From Actinoallomurus spadix (GTDB taxonomy: Bacteria > Actinomycetota > Actinomycetes > Streptosporangiales > Streptosporangiaceae): 64,000 bases of DNA. Within the stretch, counting starts at the first letter, position 1. Each line of letters starts with the position of its first letter. A program made the position numbers and the translations under genes. This document shows, piece by piece, positions 1 to 7,552 of this stretch. Location: contig NZ_JAMXMX010000016.1 of assembly GCF_024055725.1 (NCBI RefSeq), positions 62,001 to 126,000 on the forward strand. Reading direction: 5' to 3'. The notes under the pieces are model-generated. The model worked only from the letters and a program-made list of their open reading frames with translations. It ran no database searches and was not told the origin of the DNA.

Positions 1-780
1 ACCCCAGAGTGCCCGGTTCAATGGGATGGCCGGAAGGTCCGGCGGCCCTGGATCGGTCCGCCGGCCGGCGGGTGGGCGACCGGCGGCCGGCCGGTCAGTG
101 GGTGGCCGGTCGGTGGGCGGAGCGGGTGGCCGCCCGGATGATCGGGGGGTGGGCGGCGCCGGCGGGCCACGGTCGGCGACCATGAGTGGAAGCGGTGCGT
201 CAAGAGCTCCCCATCCCGTCGGATCGGAGTGGTCCGGCCGCCGGGCTCCGGCCCGTTCCTGGGCAGGAAACTTTCCTGCCAGGGGCATTGACCCCCCGTC
301 ATTTCCCCATGGAACACTTGACCTCTGAGCTGTCCCACCGCACTTTGCGGATCCGGCGCCGCCTCCGGCCCGGTTGGCCGGGTGCGGGGGGCGCATTCCC
401 TCGCTGAGAGGCATTCATGCAGTTCAGAGTCCTGCGTGTCACGCCGCCCCGGGCCCTGGCCGATGAGCGGACGCTCCCATCACCCCGCGCACGGGATGAC
501 GCCGTCGCTTGCCGAGCGCGACCGCCCGGCGCGCATGTGACGAGCGTCGCGCGAATACGGCGGGAACTGGTTCGCGACTACCGACGAGATGATCGTGGAC
601 GTTGCCATGCCGACGGATCGTGCCACGCGCCGATTTCGGCACCCACGTCCCCCCTCGCCGACACATTCGTGGTCCTTCAGCGAACAAACACGAACAACGC
701 TTCGTTTTCGCGACGAACACGTCACTAATGAAATGATCATGCAAACAACTGCAGGACCATACATCCCCAGGAGGAACCCC
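1..780. other. Upstream region without a supported gene
   Basis: No open frame here has a convincing start, a recognisable domain or a sensible composition. The first 180 bases are low-complexity G-rich sequence built from GGTGGGCGG- and GGCCGG-like words. From about 660 the sequence becomes AT-richer and reads as the promoter/leader of the AsnC-type gene that starts at 781. Any gene entering from the left edge cannot be seen. Confidence 0.6.
729..740. promoter_or_regulatory. Candidate operator TGAAATGATCAT, copy 1
   Basis: The 12-mer TGAAATGATCAT, containing the palindrome ATGATCAT, lies 41 bases upstream of the AsnC-type start. It recurs exactly at 1698-1709 between this gene and the LysR-type gene. 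Paired sites around an Lrp/AsnC gene suggest autoregulation; that is inference. Confidence 0.4.
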
Positions 781-1671
781 GTGCTCGATGCGGTCGACGC
801 CGTGCTCGTACGCGAGCTGCAGCGGGATGGGAGGGCCACCTTCCAGGCGCTCGCCGACCGTGTAGGGCTGTCCCGCACGGCCGTGCGCACGCGCGTACAG
901 CACCTCCTCGATTCGGGGATCGTGCGCGTGGTGGGAATCGTGCACGCGTCGGTGGTCGGGACCGGAGCGATCGGTCACCTGGCGGTCGACGTCGACGGTC
1001 CGGCGCGCCAGGTCGCCGAGGCGGTCTCCCGCCGGGCCGCGACGTGGTTCGCCGCCCTGGCGGCGGGAGCGCACCCCGTGGTCGCGGAGCTGCGCGTACG
1101 CGATGACGCGGCGCTCGTCGAGGAGGTCGACGCGGTGCGCGCGCTGCCCGGAGTCCGCGGTATCGAGGTGTTCCGCGTGACGACGGTCGTCAAGGACGCG
1201 CACTCGGTCGTGACCGAGCTGCCCGACGTGTCGCTGGACGAGATCGACTGGCGGCTGCTGCGCGAGCTGACCCGGGACGGCCGCACCCCGTACACGAGGC
1301 TGGCCGAGGTCGTGGGTCTCTCGCAGGCGGCGACGCGGGCCCGCGCCGTACGCCTGATGCGCTCCGGGATCATCCACGTGACGGGCATCGTCGACTCCCA
1401 GGCGCTCGGCTCCGGTGAGCTGGCCGGGCTGGGGGTCCGGGTGTCCTCCGACATCGGCGCGGCCGCGTCGCGGATCGCCGCGCTGCCCGGCGTCAACTAT
1501 GTGGTGACCGGATTCGGCCGTCATGATCTGCTCTGCGGGATCGACGCGACCTCCCGGGACGTGCTGCTGAGCACGCTCGAGGCGGTCCGCGCGGTCCCCG
1601 GCGTATGGGTCGGGGAGACGTGGCAGCACCTCGACGTCGTCAAGCGCGTCTACGGGGCGGAGCTGCCGTAG
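781..1671 (+). CDS. Lrp/AsnC-family regulator with two AsnC modules
   Basis: 296-residue regulator made of two successive AsnC-like units. Residues about 1-50 (DAVLVRELQRDGRATFQALA, then VGLSRTAVRTRV) and about 155-205 (EIDWRLLRELTRDGRTPYTR, VGLSQAATRARA) are helix-turn-helix domains, each followed by a ligand-sensing-type alpha/beta segment. This is about twice the usual 150 residues of Lrp/AsnC proteins but matches a known actinobacterial architecture. The GTG at 781 is chosen because AGGAGG sits just upstream (about 770) and the first HTH begins at once; the frame is open further upstream but that part looks non-coding. Family members sense amino acids or related metabolites. The target is unknown; the flanking 12-mers are candidate sites. 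Confidence 0.85.
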   Translation: MLDAVDAVLVRELQRDGRATFQALADRVGLSRTAVRTRVQHLLDSGIVRVVGIVHASVVGTGAIGHLAVDVDGPARQVAEAVSRRAATWFAALAAGAHPVVAELRVRDDAALVEEVDAVRALPGVRGIEVFRVTTVVKDAHSVVTELPDVSLDEIDWRLLRELTRDGRTPYTRLAEVVGLSQAATRARAVRLMRSGIIHVTGIVDSQALGSGELAGLGVRVSSDIGAAASRIAALPGVNYVVTGFGRHDLLCGIDATSRDVLLSTLEAVRAVPGVWVGETWQHLDVVKRVYGAELP

Positions 1672-1688
1672 CGGCCGGAGTGAAATCC

Positions 1689-1718
1689 GCCGGTCATTGA
1701 AATGATCATCTGACCGGC
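1689..1718. promoter_or_regulatory. Hairpin enclosing second TGAAATGATCAT copy
   Basis: Eight-base arms GCCGGTCA and TGACCGGC flank a 14-base loop that contains the second copy of the 12-mer (1698-1709). It lies 18 bases after the AsnC stop and 87 bases before the LysR start. It has no T-tract, so it could be an operator for the LysR gene or a weak terminator. Confidence 0.4.
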
Positions 1719-1804
1719 TCGAGAAAACTTCGGCAACACCGGAAGTCCAGGCCAATTCCGGCTATGTCAACGACCAATCCGGCGCCTTGTCATACCGTCG
1801 TGGC

Positions 1805-2677
1805 ATGAATCTGCGGCAGCTGCGCTATGTCGTCGCGACCGCCGACCACGGGACGATGACCGCGGCGGCGCAGGCCCTGTTCGTCGCGCAGCCCGCACTG
1901 TCGCGGGCGATCCGCGACCTGGAGCGTGAGCTCGGCGTCGAGCTGTTCGCGCGCGCCGGCCGTGGCGTCGCGCTGACGGACACCGGCGAGGAGATCGTCC
2001 GCTACGCCCGCGACGCCCTGCGTGCCGTGGACGCGATCACCGCGGTCTGCTCCGCGCCGGCCGGCGGCCGCCCGGGCGGCCGGACGGGGGAGCTGCGGGT
2101 CGCCTCGACCCTGACCCTCGAGCCGGAGCTGACCGCCCGCCTCCTGCCGGAGTTCGCGCGCGACCAGCAGGCCGTACGGGTCCGGGTCATCCGCTGTGAC
2201 GGCCGCGACGCGGTCGGCGCGGTGATCCGGGACGGCCGGGCGGATCTGGCCCTGACCGACCTGCCGGTCCCCGGTGACCTCGCCGCCCATCCGCTCGAAC
2301 AGCGGGAGATCGTCCTGATCTGCCCGTCCACCCTGCGGATCCGCGATCCCGCCCCGGTGGCCGTGCTCGACGGCATGCGGCTGATCATGCCCGCCCCGGG
2401 CGGTGCGCGGCGAGCCGAGCTGGACGCGCTGCTGACCCGCCTCGGCGTCGCGCCGGTCGCCGCGGTCGAGTCCGACGACCGCGGCTCGTGGCTGCCGTCG
2501 GTACGCGCGGGCCGGGGCTCCCTTCTCTGGTACCGCAACCAGGTCGAGGCCGCCGACGGTGTCACGGTGCGTTCCTTCGCCCCGCCCATCATGGCGACCA
2601 TCGGCCTGGTCCACGCCCGCCGCCCGCTCACCCCCGTCGCGCGGGACTTCCTCGTCTTCGCCAAGTCCCGCGGCTGA
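1805..2677 (+). CDS. LysR-family transcriptional regulator
   Basis: 290-residue LysR-type regulator. It opens with the canonical winged helix-turn-helix: MNLRQLRYVVATADHGTM, AAAQALFVAQPALSRAIRDL and ERELGVELFARAGRGVALT. A periplasmic-binding-like effector domain runs from about residue 90 to the end. The ATG at 1805 is preferred over an in-frame TTG at 1787 because LysR proteins start with this exact MNLRQLRYF-type motif. It converges with the efflux transporter gene downstream, separated by 38 bases. Such regulators often control an adjacent gene; the AsnC gene or the transporter are the only near candidates, and neither link is proven. Length is normal for the family. Confidence 0.9.
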   Translation: MNLRQLRYVVATADHGTMTAAAQALFVAQPALSRAIRDLERELGVELFARAGRGVALTDTGEEIVRYARDALRAVDAITAVCSAPAGGRPGGRTGELRVASTLTLEPELTARLLPEFARDQQAVRVRVIRCDGRDAVGAVIRDGRADLALTDLPVPGDLAAHPLEQREIVLICPSTLRIRDPAPVAVLDGMRLIMPAPGGARRAELDALLTRLGVAPVAAVESDDRGSWLPSVRAGRGSLLWYRNQVEAADGVTVRSFAPPIMATIGLVHARRPLTPVARDFLVFAKSRG

Positions 2678-2715
2678 CGGGCGCCTTCCGCGCCGCCGCC
2701 GTTCCCGGTCCGCGC

Positions 2716-4239
2716 TCAGGCGGGCTCGGCGGTGGCGGTGCCGGGTTCGAGGGGCGGCGCGCCGACCGCGCAGTTGACGTCGCACTCGGGTTGCGCGGTG
2801 GCCCGGCCGGGGCGGAGGGCGTCGTCGCGAACGGTGAGGAACGTCAGCGCCGCGCCGGCGAGTAGGAGCGCGGCGGCGAAGGTCATGGCGGTGTGGAACC
2901 CGTGGTCGAAGATGCGCGGGTTCGCGTAGGCGTTCCCGGTGAGGCCGACCGCGGACGGGACGCCCGCGACGGCGAGGAGGCCGGCCGCGCGGGCGACCGC
3001 GTTGTTGACGCCGCTGGCGACGCCGGCGTGCCGTACGTCGGCGCTGGCCAGCACGGTCGCGGTCAGCGGAGCCACCGAGGCCGACAGGCCGAGCCCGAAG
3101 ACCACGGCCGCGGGGAGCACGTCCGCGACGTACGAGGCGTGCGGGCCGATGCGCAGAGTGAGCAGCATCCCGGCGGCGGCCAGGACCAGCCCGGCCGTCA
3201 TCGGGACGCGCGGCCCGACGCGCTGGGCGAGCGCGCCCGCCCGGGAGGACAGCAGCAGCATCAGCACGGTCACCGGCAGCAGCGCCGTCCCGGCGACGAT
3301 CGGGGAGTAGTGGGCGACGACCTGCAGTTCGACGACGAGGAGGAAGAACTGGACGCCCATCCCGCCGTACATGATGAAGGTGACCACGTTGACGGCGGTG
3401 AACTGGCGGGACCGGAAGATCCCGAGCGGCAGCATGGCGCTCGGACCGTGCCCGGCCGACCTGCGCCGCTCGACCACGGCGAACGCCGCTCCCGCCGCGA
3501 CGCCGACCACGGCCGCGGCGGCGACGACGGCCGGGGAGACCCCCTTCTCCGGCGCCTCGGTCAGGGCGTACGTCACGCCGGCGAGGGCCAGGGCCGCGAG
3601 CGCGGCGCCGAGGACGTCGAAGCCGCGGTGCTCGGTCTCGTCGCGGCTCTCGGGGACGTGCCGGGCGGCGACGAGGATGACGACGGCGGCGAGCGGGAGG
3701 TTCAGCAGGAACGCCCAGCGCCAGCCGGCCGCGGCGATGAGCCAGCCGCCGAGGAACGGGCCGATCGCCCCCGCGACGCCGCCGAGGCCGGACCAGGCGC
3801 CGACCGCCCGCGGCCGGTCCTCCGGCGCGAACGACGCCTGGATGATCGCGAGCGAGCCGGGGGCCAGCAGCGCCCCGCCGACGCCCTGCAGGGCACGGGC
3901 CGCGACGAGGACGCCGGTGTTCGGGGCGAGGCCGCACAGGGCCGAGGCGACGGCGAACCACGCGACGCCGATCGTGAAGACCCGGCGGCGGCCGTACCGG
4001 TCGCCGAGCGACCCGCCGAGGAGGATCAGCCCGGCGAGCGTGAGCGTGTAGGCGTTGACCGTCCACTGCAGTCCGGCCACGGAGGCGTGGAACTCCGCGC
4101 CGATGCGCGGCAGCGCGACGTTGACGATCGTCGAGTCGAGCATCGCGAGGCTGGAGCCGAGGACCGTGGCGGACAGCACCCAGCGACCACGGGCCTCCGA
4201 CAGCCTGAGGTTCAAAGGATCACTTCGTCGTCGTAGCAC
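2716..4239 (-). CDS. DHA2-type MFS multidrug efflux transporter
   Basis: Up to 507 residues with about 14 hydrophobic segments, as expected for drug:H+ antiporter family 2 (EmrB/QacA type). Motif LDSTIVNVALPRIG in TM1, motif A GGSLGDRYGRRRVF between TM2 and TM3, motif B-like LVAARALQGVGGALLAPGS and a motif C-like stretch GGVAGAIGPFLGGWL are all visible. The role is proton-driven export of small hydrophobic compounds across the cytoplasmic membrane. A GTG at 4239 gives the longest form. A TTG at 4215 overlaps the upstream zinc-finger gene stop as TTGA, the coupling mode common in this window, and may be the true start. The two genes form an operon. Substrate unknown. Confidence 0.88.
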   Translation of the reverse strand: MLRRRSDPLNLRLSEARGRWVLSATVLGSSLAMLDSTIVNVALPRIGAEFHASVAGLQWTVNAYTLTLAGLILLGGSLGDRYGRRRVFTIGVAWFAVASALCGLAPNTGVLVAARALQGVGGALLAPGSLAIIQASFAPEDRPRAVGAWSGLGGVAGAIGPFLGGWLIAAAGWRWAFLLNLPLAAVVILVAARHVPESRDETEHRGFDVLGAALAALALAGVTYALTEAPEKGVSPAVVAAAAVVGVAAGAAFAVVERRRSAGHGPSAMLPLGIFRSRQFTAVNVVTFIMYGGMGVQFFLLVVELQVVAHYSPIVAGTALLPVTVLMLLLSSRAGALAQRVGPRVPMTAGLVLAAAGMLLTLRIGPHASYVADVLPAAVVFGLGLSASVAPLTATVLASADVRHAGVASGVNNAVARAAGLLAVAGVPSAVGLTGNAYANPRIFDHGFHTAMTFAAALLLAGAALTFLTVRDDALRPGRATAQPECDVNCAVGAPPLEPGTATAEPA

Positions 4240-4490
4240 CAGCGCCAGTCCTCACCCGGCTCGAAGGAGCGCACGATCGGGTGGGAGGTCTCATGGTGGT
4301 GCGCGGTGGCGTGCTTGTTCGGGGAGGAGTCGCAACAGCCGACGTGCCCGCAGGTCAGGCAGAGGCGCAGGTGGACCCAGCGGCCACCGGAGCGCAGGCA
4401 GTCCTCGCATCCCTCCGGGGTCCGCGCCTGAGGGGCCGGGTCCGGCAGCGTGGAGACGTGGGCACAGGTCGCATTCGTCATACCGCGCAT
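4212..4490 (-). CDS. UBP-type zinc-finger protein
   Basis: 92-residue protein with the Cys/His spacing of a ZnF-UBP domain: C-x2-C at CEDC, then CLTCGHVGCCDSSPNKHATA, HHHETSHPIVRSFEPGEDWR and WCYDDEVIL at the C-terminus. In eukaryotes this fold binds the ubiquitin C-terminus. Bacterial stand-alone copies, frequent in actinobacteria, have no settled function. It is the first gene of a two-gene unit with the efflux pump, whose start overlaps its stop by 4 bases (TTG) or 28 bases (GTG). The coupling suggests a shared role or co-expression. The family call is firm; the function is unknown. Confidence 0.85.
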   Translation of the reverse strand: MRGMTNATCAHVSTLPDPAPQARTPEGCEDCLRSGGRWVHLRLCLTCGHVGCCDSSPNKHATAHHHETSHPIVRSFEPGEDWRWCYDDEVIL

Positions 4491-4527
4491 ACTCGCACGC
4501 TCCGGCCGGAAGCCCTGAGTCGGCCGG

Positions 4528-5577
4528 TCACCAGTGGTCGAAGCTGAGGGGCTCGTCCTCGGGGCGGTCCGAACGCGCCAGCAGGGCCAGGTCCGACTCG
4601 ACCATCATCGCGACGAGTTCCTCGAAGGACACGCTCGGCTCCCAGCCGAGCGTGTCGCGCGCCTTCTTCGGGTCACCGCAGAGCAGGTCGACCTCGGCGG
4701 GACGGGTGAGGCCGGGATCGGCGACCACGTGCTCCCGCCAGTCGAGGCCGGCGGTGCTGAACGCCAGCTCGACGAGCTCGCGCACCGACTGGGTGCGGCC
4801 GGTGCCGATGACGTAGTCCTCCGGCGTGTCCTGGGCGAGCATCAGCCGCATCGCCTGGACGTAGTCCCCGGCGTAGCCCCAGTCGCGCCGGGCCTCCAGG
4901 TTGCCCAGCCGGAGCTCGCGGGCCAGGCCGAGCTTGATGCGCGCGACGCCGAGGGAGATCTTGCGGGTGACGAACTCCGCGCCCCGGCGCGGCGACTCAT
5001 GGTTGAACAGGATGCCGCTGACCGCGAACATGCCGTACGACTCGCGGTAGTTCTGGGTGATGAAGTGGCCGTAGGTCTTGGCGACGCCGTAGGGGCTGCG
5101 CGGGTGGAACGGCGTCCGCTCGTTCTGCGGCGTCTCGCGCACCTGACCGAACATCTCCGACGACGACGCCTGGTAGAAGCGGATCTGGCCGCCGCCGGGC
5201 GTACGGGAGCCGCTGATGCCGCTCACCACCCGGATCGCCTCCAGCATGCGGAGCACGCCCATCCCGGTGACCTCGGCGGTGATCTCCGCCTGCTGCCAGG
5301 ACATCGGCACGAAGGAGATGGCGCCGAGGTTGTAGACCTCGTCGGGCCGGACCTTCTCCACGGCGGAGATCAGGCTGCCCTGGTCCAGGAGGTCGCCGTG
5401 CACCAGCCGCACGTCACCGATGTGCTTGCGCAGCCTGGACACGTGCGGGTTCGCCTGTCCTCGGACCAGGCCCCACACCTCGTACCCCTGCTCGAGCAGA
5501 TGCTCGGCGAGGTACGAGCCGTCCTGCCCGGTGATCCCGGTGATGAGCGCCGTTGTCAGCGGAACCTCCAAGCTCAC
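4528..5577 (-). CDS. gmd: GDP-mannose 4,6-dehydratase
   Basis: 349-residue short-chain dehydrogenase of the GMD family, converting GDP-D-mannose to GDP-4-keto-6-deoxy-D-mannose in the cytoplasm. The Rossmann motif [20 protein letters not shown] is at the N-terminus; the family signatures [23 protein letters not shown] (catalytic Ser/Glu region), [11 protein letters not shown] (YxxxK) and [10 protein letters not shown] are intact. The start is unclear: GTG at 5577 is used, but GGAGG lies after it and a CTG at 5559 would suit that site. No GDP-fucose synthase or GDP-rhamnose reductase follows. It stands alone, diverging from the FolP-like gene, about 37 kb from the main glycan cluster. Confidence 0.9.
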   Translation of the reverse strand: MSLEVPLTTALITGITGQDGSYLAEHLLEQGYEVWGLVRGQANPHVSRLRKHIGDVRLVHGDLLDQGSLISAVEKVRPDEVYNLGAISFVPMSWQQAEITAEVTGMGVLRMLEAIRVVSGISGSRTPGGGQIRFYQASSSEMFGQVRETPQNERTPFHPRSPYGVAKTYGHFITQNYRESYGMFAVSGILFNHESPRRGAEFVTRKISLGVARIKLGLARELRLGNLEARRDWGYAGDYVQAMRLMLAQDTPEDYVIGTGRTQSVRELVELAFSTAGLDWREHVVADPGLTRPAEVDLLCGDPKKARDTLGWEPSVSFEELVAMMVESDLALLARSDRPEDEPLSFDHW

Positions 5578-5720
5578 GGGGCTTTGCCCGTTTCGTGTGA
5601 ATCCAGAGGTTAGCCGCACCACCGGGTGATGGCGATAGCGGCCCGACGTGACAGCCGCGTCCCCCGTACCGGCGCGCGCGGCGGCCGGATCACGCCGGCG
5701 GACCGCCCGCGTAGGATGTC

Positions 5721-6713
5721 GTGGTGCGTGATGAGGGAGGGGCGCGTCTCCGGGAGACGGAGGCACCGGAGCCCGCGTCCGCGGAGGCCGGCGCGGCGGC
5801 GACGGGCCGGGACCTCGTTCCGCTGCGGCTCGGCGGGCGGACGCTCGGCCGCTTCGCGGTGATGGCCGTGGTCAACCGGACCCCCGACTCCTTCTTCGAC
5901 CGGGGGGCGACGTACGCCTTCGACGCCGCCCTGACGGCGGTCGGCGCGGCGGCCGAGGCCGGCGCGGACATCATCGACATCGGCGGCGTCAAGGCCGGTC
6001 CCGGCGAGGAGGTCGGCGTCGCCGAGGAGCTCCGCCGGGTCGTCGACCTGGTCGCGGCGGTGCGCGAGCGGCACCCGGGCGTCATCGTCAGCGTCGACAC
6101 GTGGCGGGCCGAGGTCGGCGAGGCGGTGGCGGAGGCGGGAGCCCACCTGCTGAACGACACCTGGGGCGGACCGGACCCGCGGCTGGCCGAGGTGGCGGCC
6201 GCGTACGGCATCGGGCTGGTCTGCGCGCACGCCGGGGGGCTGCGCCCGCGCACCCGGCCGCACCGTGTCGCCTACGACGACGTGGTCGCGGACGTGATCC
6301 GGCACGTGACGGCCGAGGCCGAGCGGGCCGTCGCCCTGGGGGTGCGTCGCGACGCGGTCCTCATCGACCCCGCCCACGACTTCGGGAAGAACACCCGCCA
6401 CTCCCTCGAGATCACCCGCCGGCTGGGTGAGCTGACCGCCACCGGCTGGCCGGTCCTGGTGGCCGTGTCGAACAAGGACTTCATCGGGGAGACGCTCGGC
6501 CGGCCGGTCGGCAAGCGCGGCGTCGGGACCATGGCGGTGCTGGGGGTCTCGGCGTGGCTGGGCGCCCGGGTCTTCCGCGTACACGACGCCGCCGGCGCCC
6601 GGCGGGCCCTCGACGCGGTGGCCGCGCTGCGCCGCGGCCCCGGAGAGCCGGGCCGGACCGGTCCCGCGACGGGCGGCGCGGACGCTTCCGCGGCCCACCG
6701 CCGCCCGCTCTGA
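5721..6713 (+). CDS. folP2: Dihydropteroate synthase-like protein, FolP2 type
   Basis: 330-residue TIM-barrel protein of the DHPS family. [20 protein letters not shown] corresponds to the pterin/pyrophosphate-binding start of DHPS, and [16 protein letters not shown] and [20 protein letters not shown] are recognisable. The loop at about 87-95 reads IGGVKAGPG where folate-making DHPS has GGESTRPG, so the Ser-Thr-Arg of the pABA/sulfonamide loop is missing. That matches the actinobacterial FolP2 paralogue (mycobacterial Rv1207 type), which is reported not to act as a DHPS. About 30 unordered residues precede the domain and an unordered tail follows. In mycobacteria its neighbour is a glucosyl-3-phosphoglycerate synthase; none is adjacent here. 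Start is GTG at 5721. Confidence 0.82.
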   Translation: MVRDEGGARLRETEAPEPASAEAGAAATGRDLVPLRLGGRTLGRFAVMAVVNRTPDSFFDRGATYAFDAALTAVGAAAEAGADIIDIGGVKAGPGEEVGVAEELRRVVDLVAAVRERHPGVIVSVDTWRAEVGEAVAEAGAHLLNDTWGGPDPRLAEVAAAYGIGLVCAHAGGLRPRTRPHRVAYDDVVADVIRHVTAEAERAVALGVRRDAVLIDPAHDFGKNTRHSLEITRRLGELTATGWPVLVAVSNKDFIGETLGRPVGKRGVGTMAVLGVSAWLGARVFRVHDAAGARRALDAVAALRRGPGEPGRTGPATGGADASAAHRRPL

Positions 6714-6807
6714 CCCGCGCGGCCCCCGGCGGGCCGGTGCTCCGGTCAGGTCCGGCGGACGTGACGCGGCTCCCCGGCGGAGCGGACCCGGCGCGGCCCC
6801 CGTGGGG

Positions 6808-6855
6808 GATCAGCGGGCCGCGGACTCCCGCCGGTGATCAGCGGGCCGCGGACTC
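6808..6855. repeat. Two 20-bp direct repeats covering a stop codon
   Basis: GATCAGCGGGCCGCGGACTC occurs exactly at 6808-6827 and 6836-6855, a 28-base period. The right copy encodes the last residues and stop of the CGNR gene on the minus strand; the left copy lies just beyond it, so the 3' end of the gene is duplicated. Confidence 0.85.
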
Positions 6856-7401
6856 ACGCTGGCGCGCCCGGTAGGCGGCGACATGCATGCGGTTGCCGCA
6901 GGTGCGGCTGTCGCAGTAGCGCCGGCAGCGGTTGCGGGACAGGTCGACGAGCACCCGGGAGCAGTCCGGGGCCTCGCACACGCGCAGGCGGTCGAGCTCG
7001 TCGGCGGCGATCACGTACGCGAGGGCGATGCCGCCCTCGGCCGCGAGATGCTCGGCCAGGCGTGCGCCCGGCGCGAAGTAGTGCACGTGCCAGTCCCACT
7101 CGTCGTGGTCGGTCAGACGCGGCGAGATGCGCGCCTCCGCGATGATCGCGTTGATCAGCCGCACGGCCGACTCCTTGTCGTCCGCCGTGCGGAAGACCTC
7201 GTGCAGCCGGTCGCGGAGGCCGTGCGTGGCGCTGAGGTCGTCGGCGTCCAGGTCTCGGGCGTCGCTCAGCCGGTTGACCTCGACGAACCGCTGAAGGCTC
7301 GGCAGGTCGGGCAGGTGCTCGGCCGTGGTGGCCGGCGGCCCGGTGTTGACCAGATCGACGACGATCTGGAGGGCGTGTTCGGTGTCATGGCTGAAGAGCA
7401 C
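6838..7401 (-). CDS. CGNR zinc-finger transcriptional regulator
   Basis: 187-residue protein of the ABATE/CGNR family. The N-terminal stress-sensor-like domain (DTEHALQIVVDLVNTGP onward, residues about 5-130) is followed by a zinc-finger DNA-binding domain with CEAPDCSRVLVDLSRNRCRR and YCDSRTCGNRMHVAAYRARQ, which includes the name-giving CGNR motif and the four Cys ligands. The gene diverges from a Na+/H+ antiporter, and a perfect 12-6-12 inverted repeat (7434-7463) sits 33 bases before this start. The layout implies autoregulation and control of the antiporter. Start is ATG at 7401. Confidence 0.9.
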   Translation of the reverse strand: MLFSHDTEHALQIVVDLVNTGPPATTAEHLPDLPSLQRFVEVNRLSDARDLDADDLSATHGLRDRLHEVFRTADDKESAVRLINAIIAEARISPRLTDHDEWDWHVHYFAPGARLAEHLAAEGGIALAYVIAADELDRLRVCEAPDCSRVLVDLSRNRCRRYCDSRTCGNRMHVAAYRARQRESAAR

Positions 7402-7433
7402 TTCGACTCCCGTTCGGGCGTCACGGTCCTGGA

Positions 7434-7463
7434 GTAATTAGCGTACGACGATACGCTAATTAC
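7434..7463. promoter_or_regulatory. Perfect inverted repeat, candidate CGNR operator
   Basis: GTAATTAGCGTA, spacer CGACGA, then TACGCTAATTAC: a 12-base perfect inverted repeat, AT-rich in a GC-rich background. It lies in the 151-base gap between the divergent CGNR regulator and antiporter starts and probably overlaps both promoters. Binding by the adjacent regulator is inferred. Confidence 0.7.
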
Positions 7464-7552
7464 ATCGGCCTGCGGTCCCGTGTTCTCACATTGTGACGTC
7501 CCGCACGGCCCCTGCGGGGGCGTCCTCGGAGATTTGGGGAAGAGTGGGCGAC

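Noticed and set aside
1-180. Minisatellite at left end
   Set aside because: G-rich words recur but with no fixed period or unit.
439-4066. Long minus-strand frames of 438 and 758 codons
   Set aside because: They lie antisense to the AsnC, LysR and efflux genes; Arg/Gly/Asp-rich translation is the mark of a shadow frame in GC-rich DNA.
2893-4236. 447-codon plus-strand frame
   Set aside because: Antisense to the efflux transporter, no domain, skewed composition.
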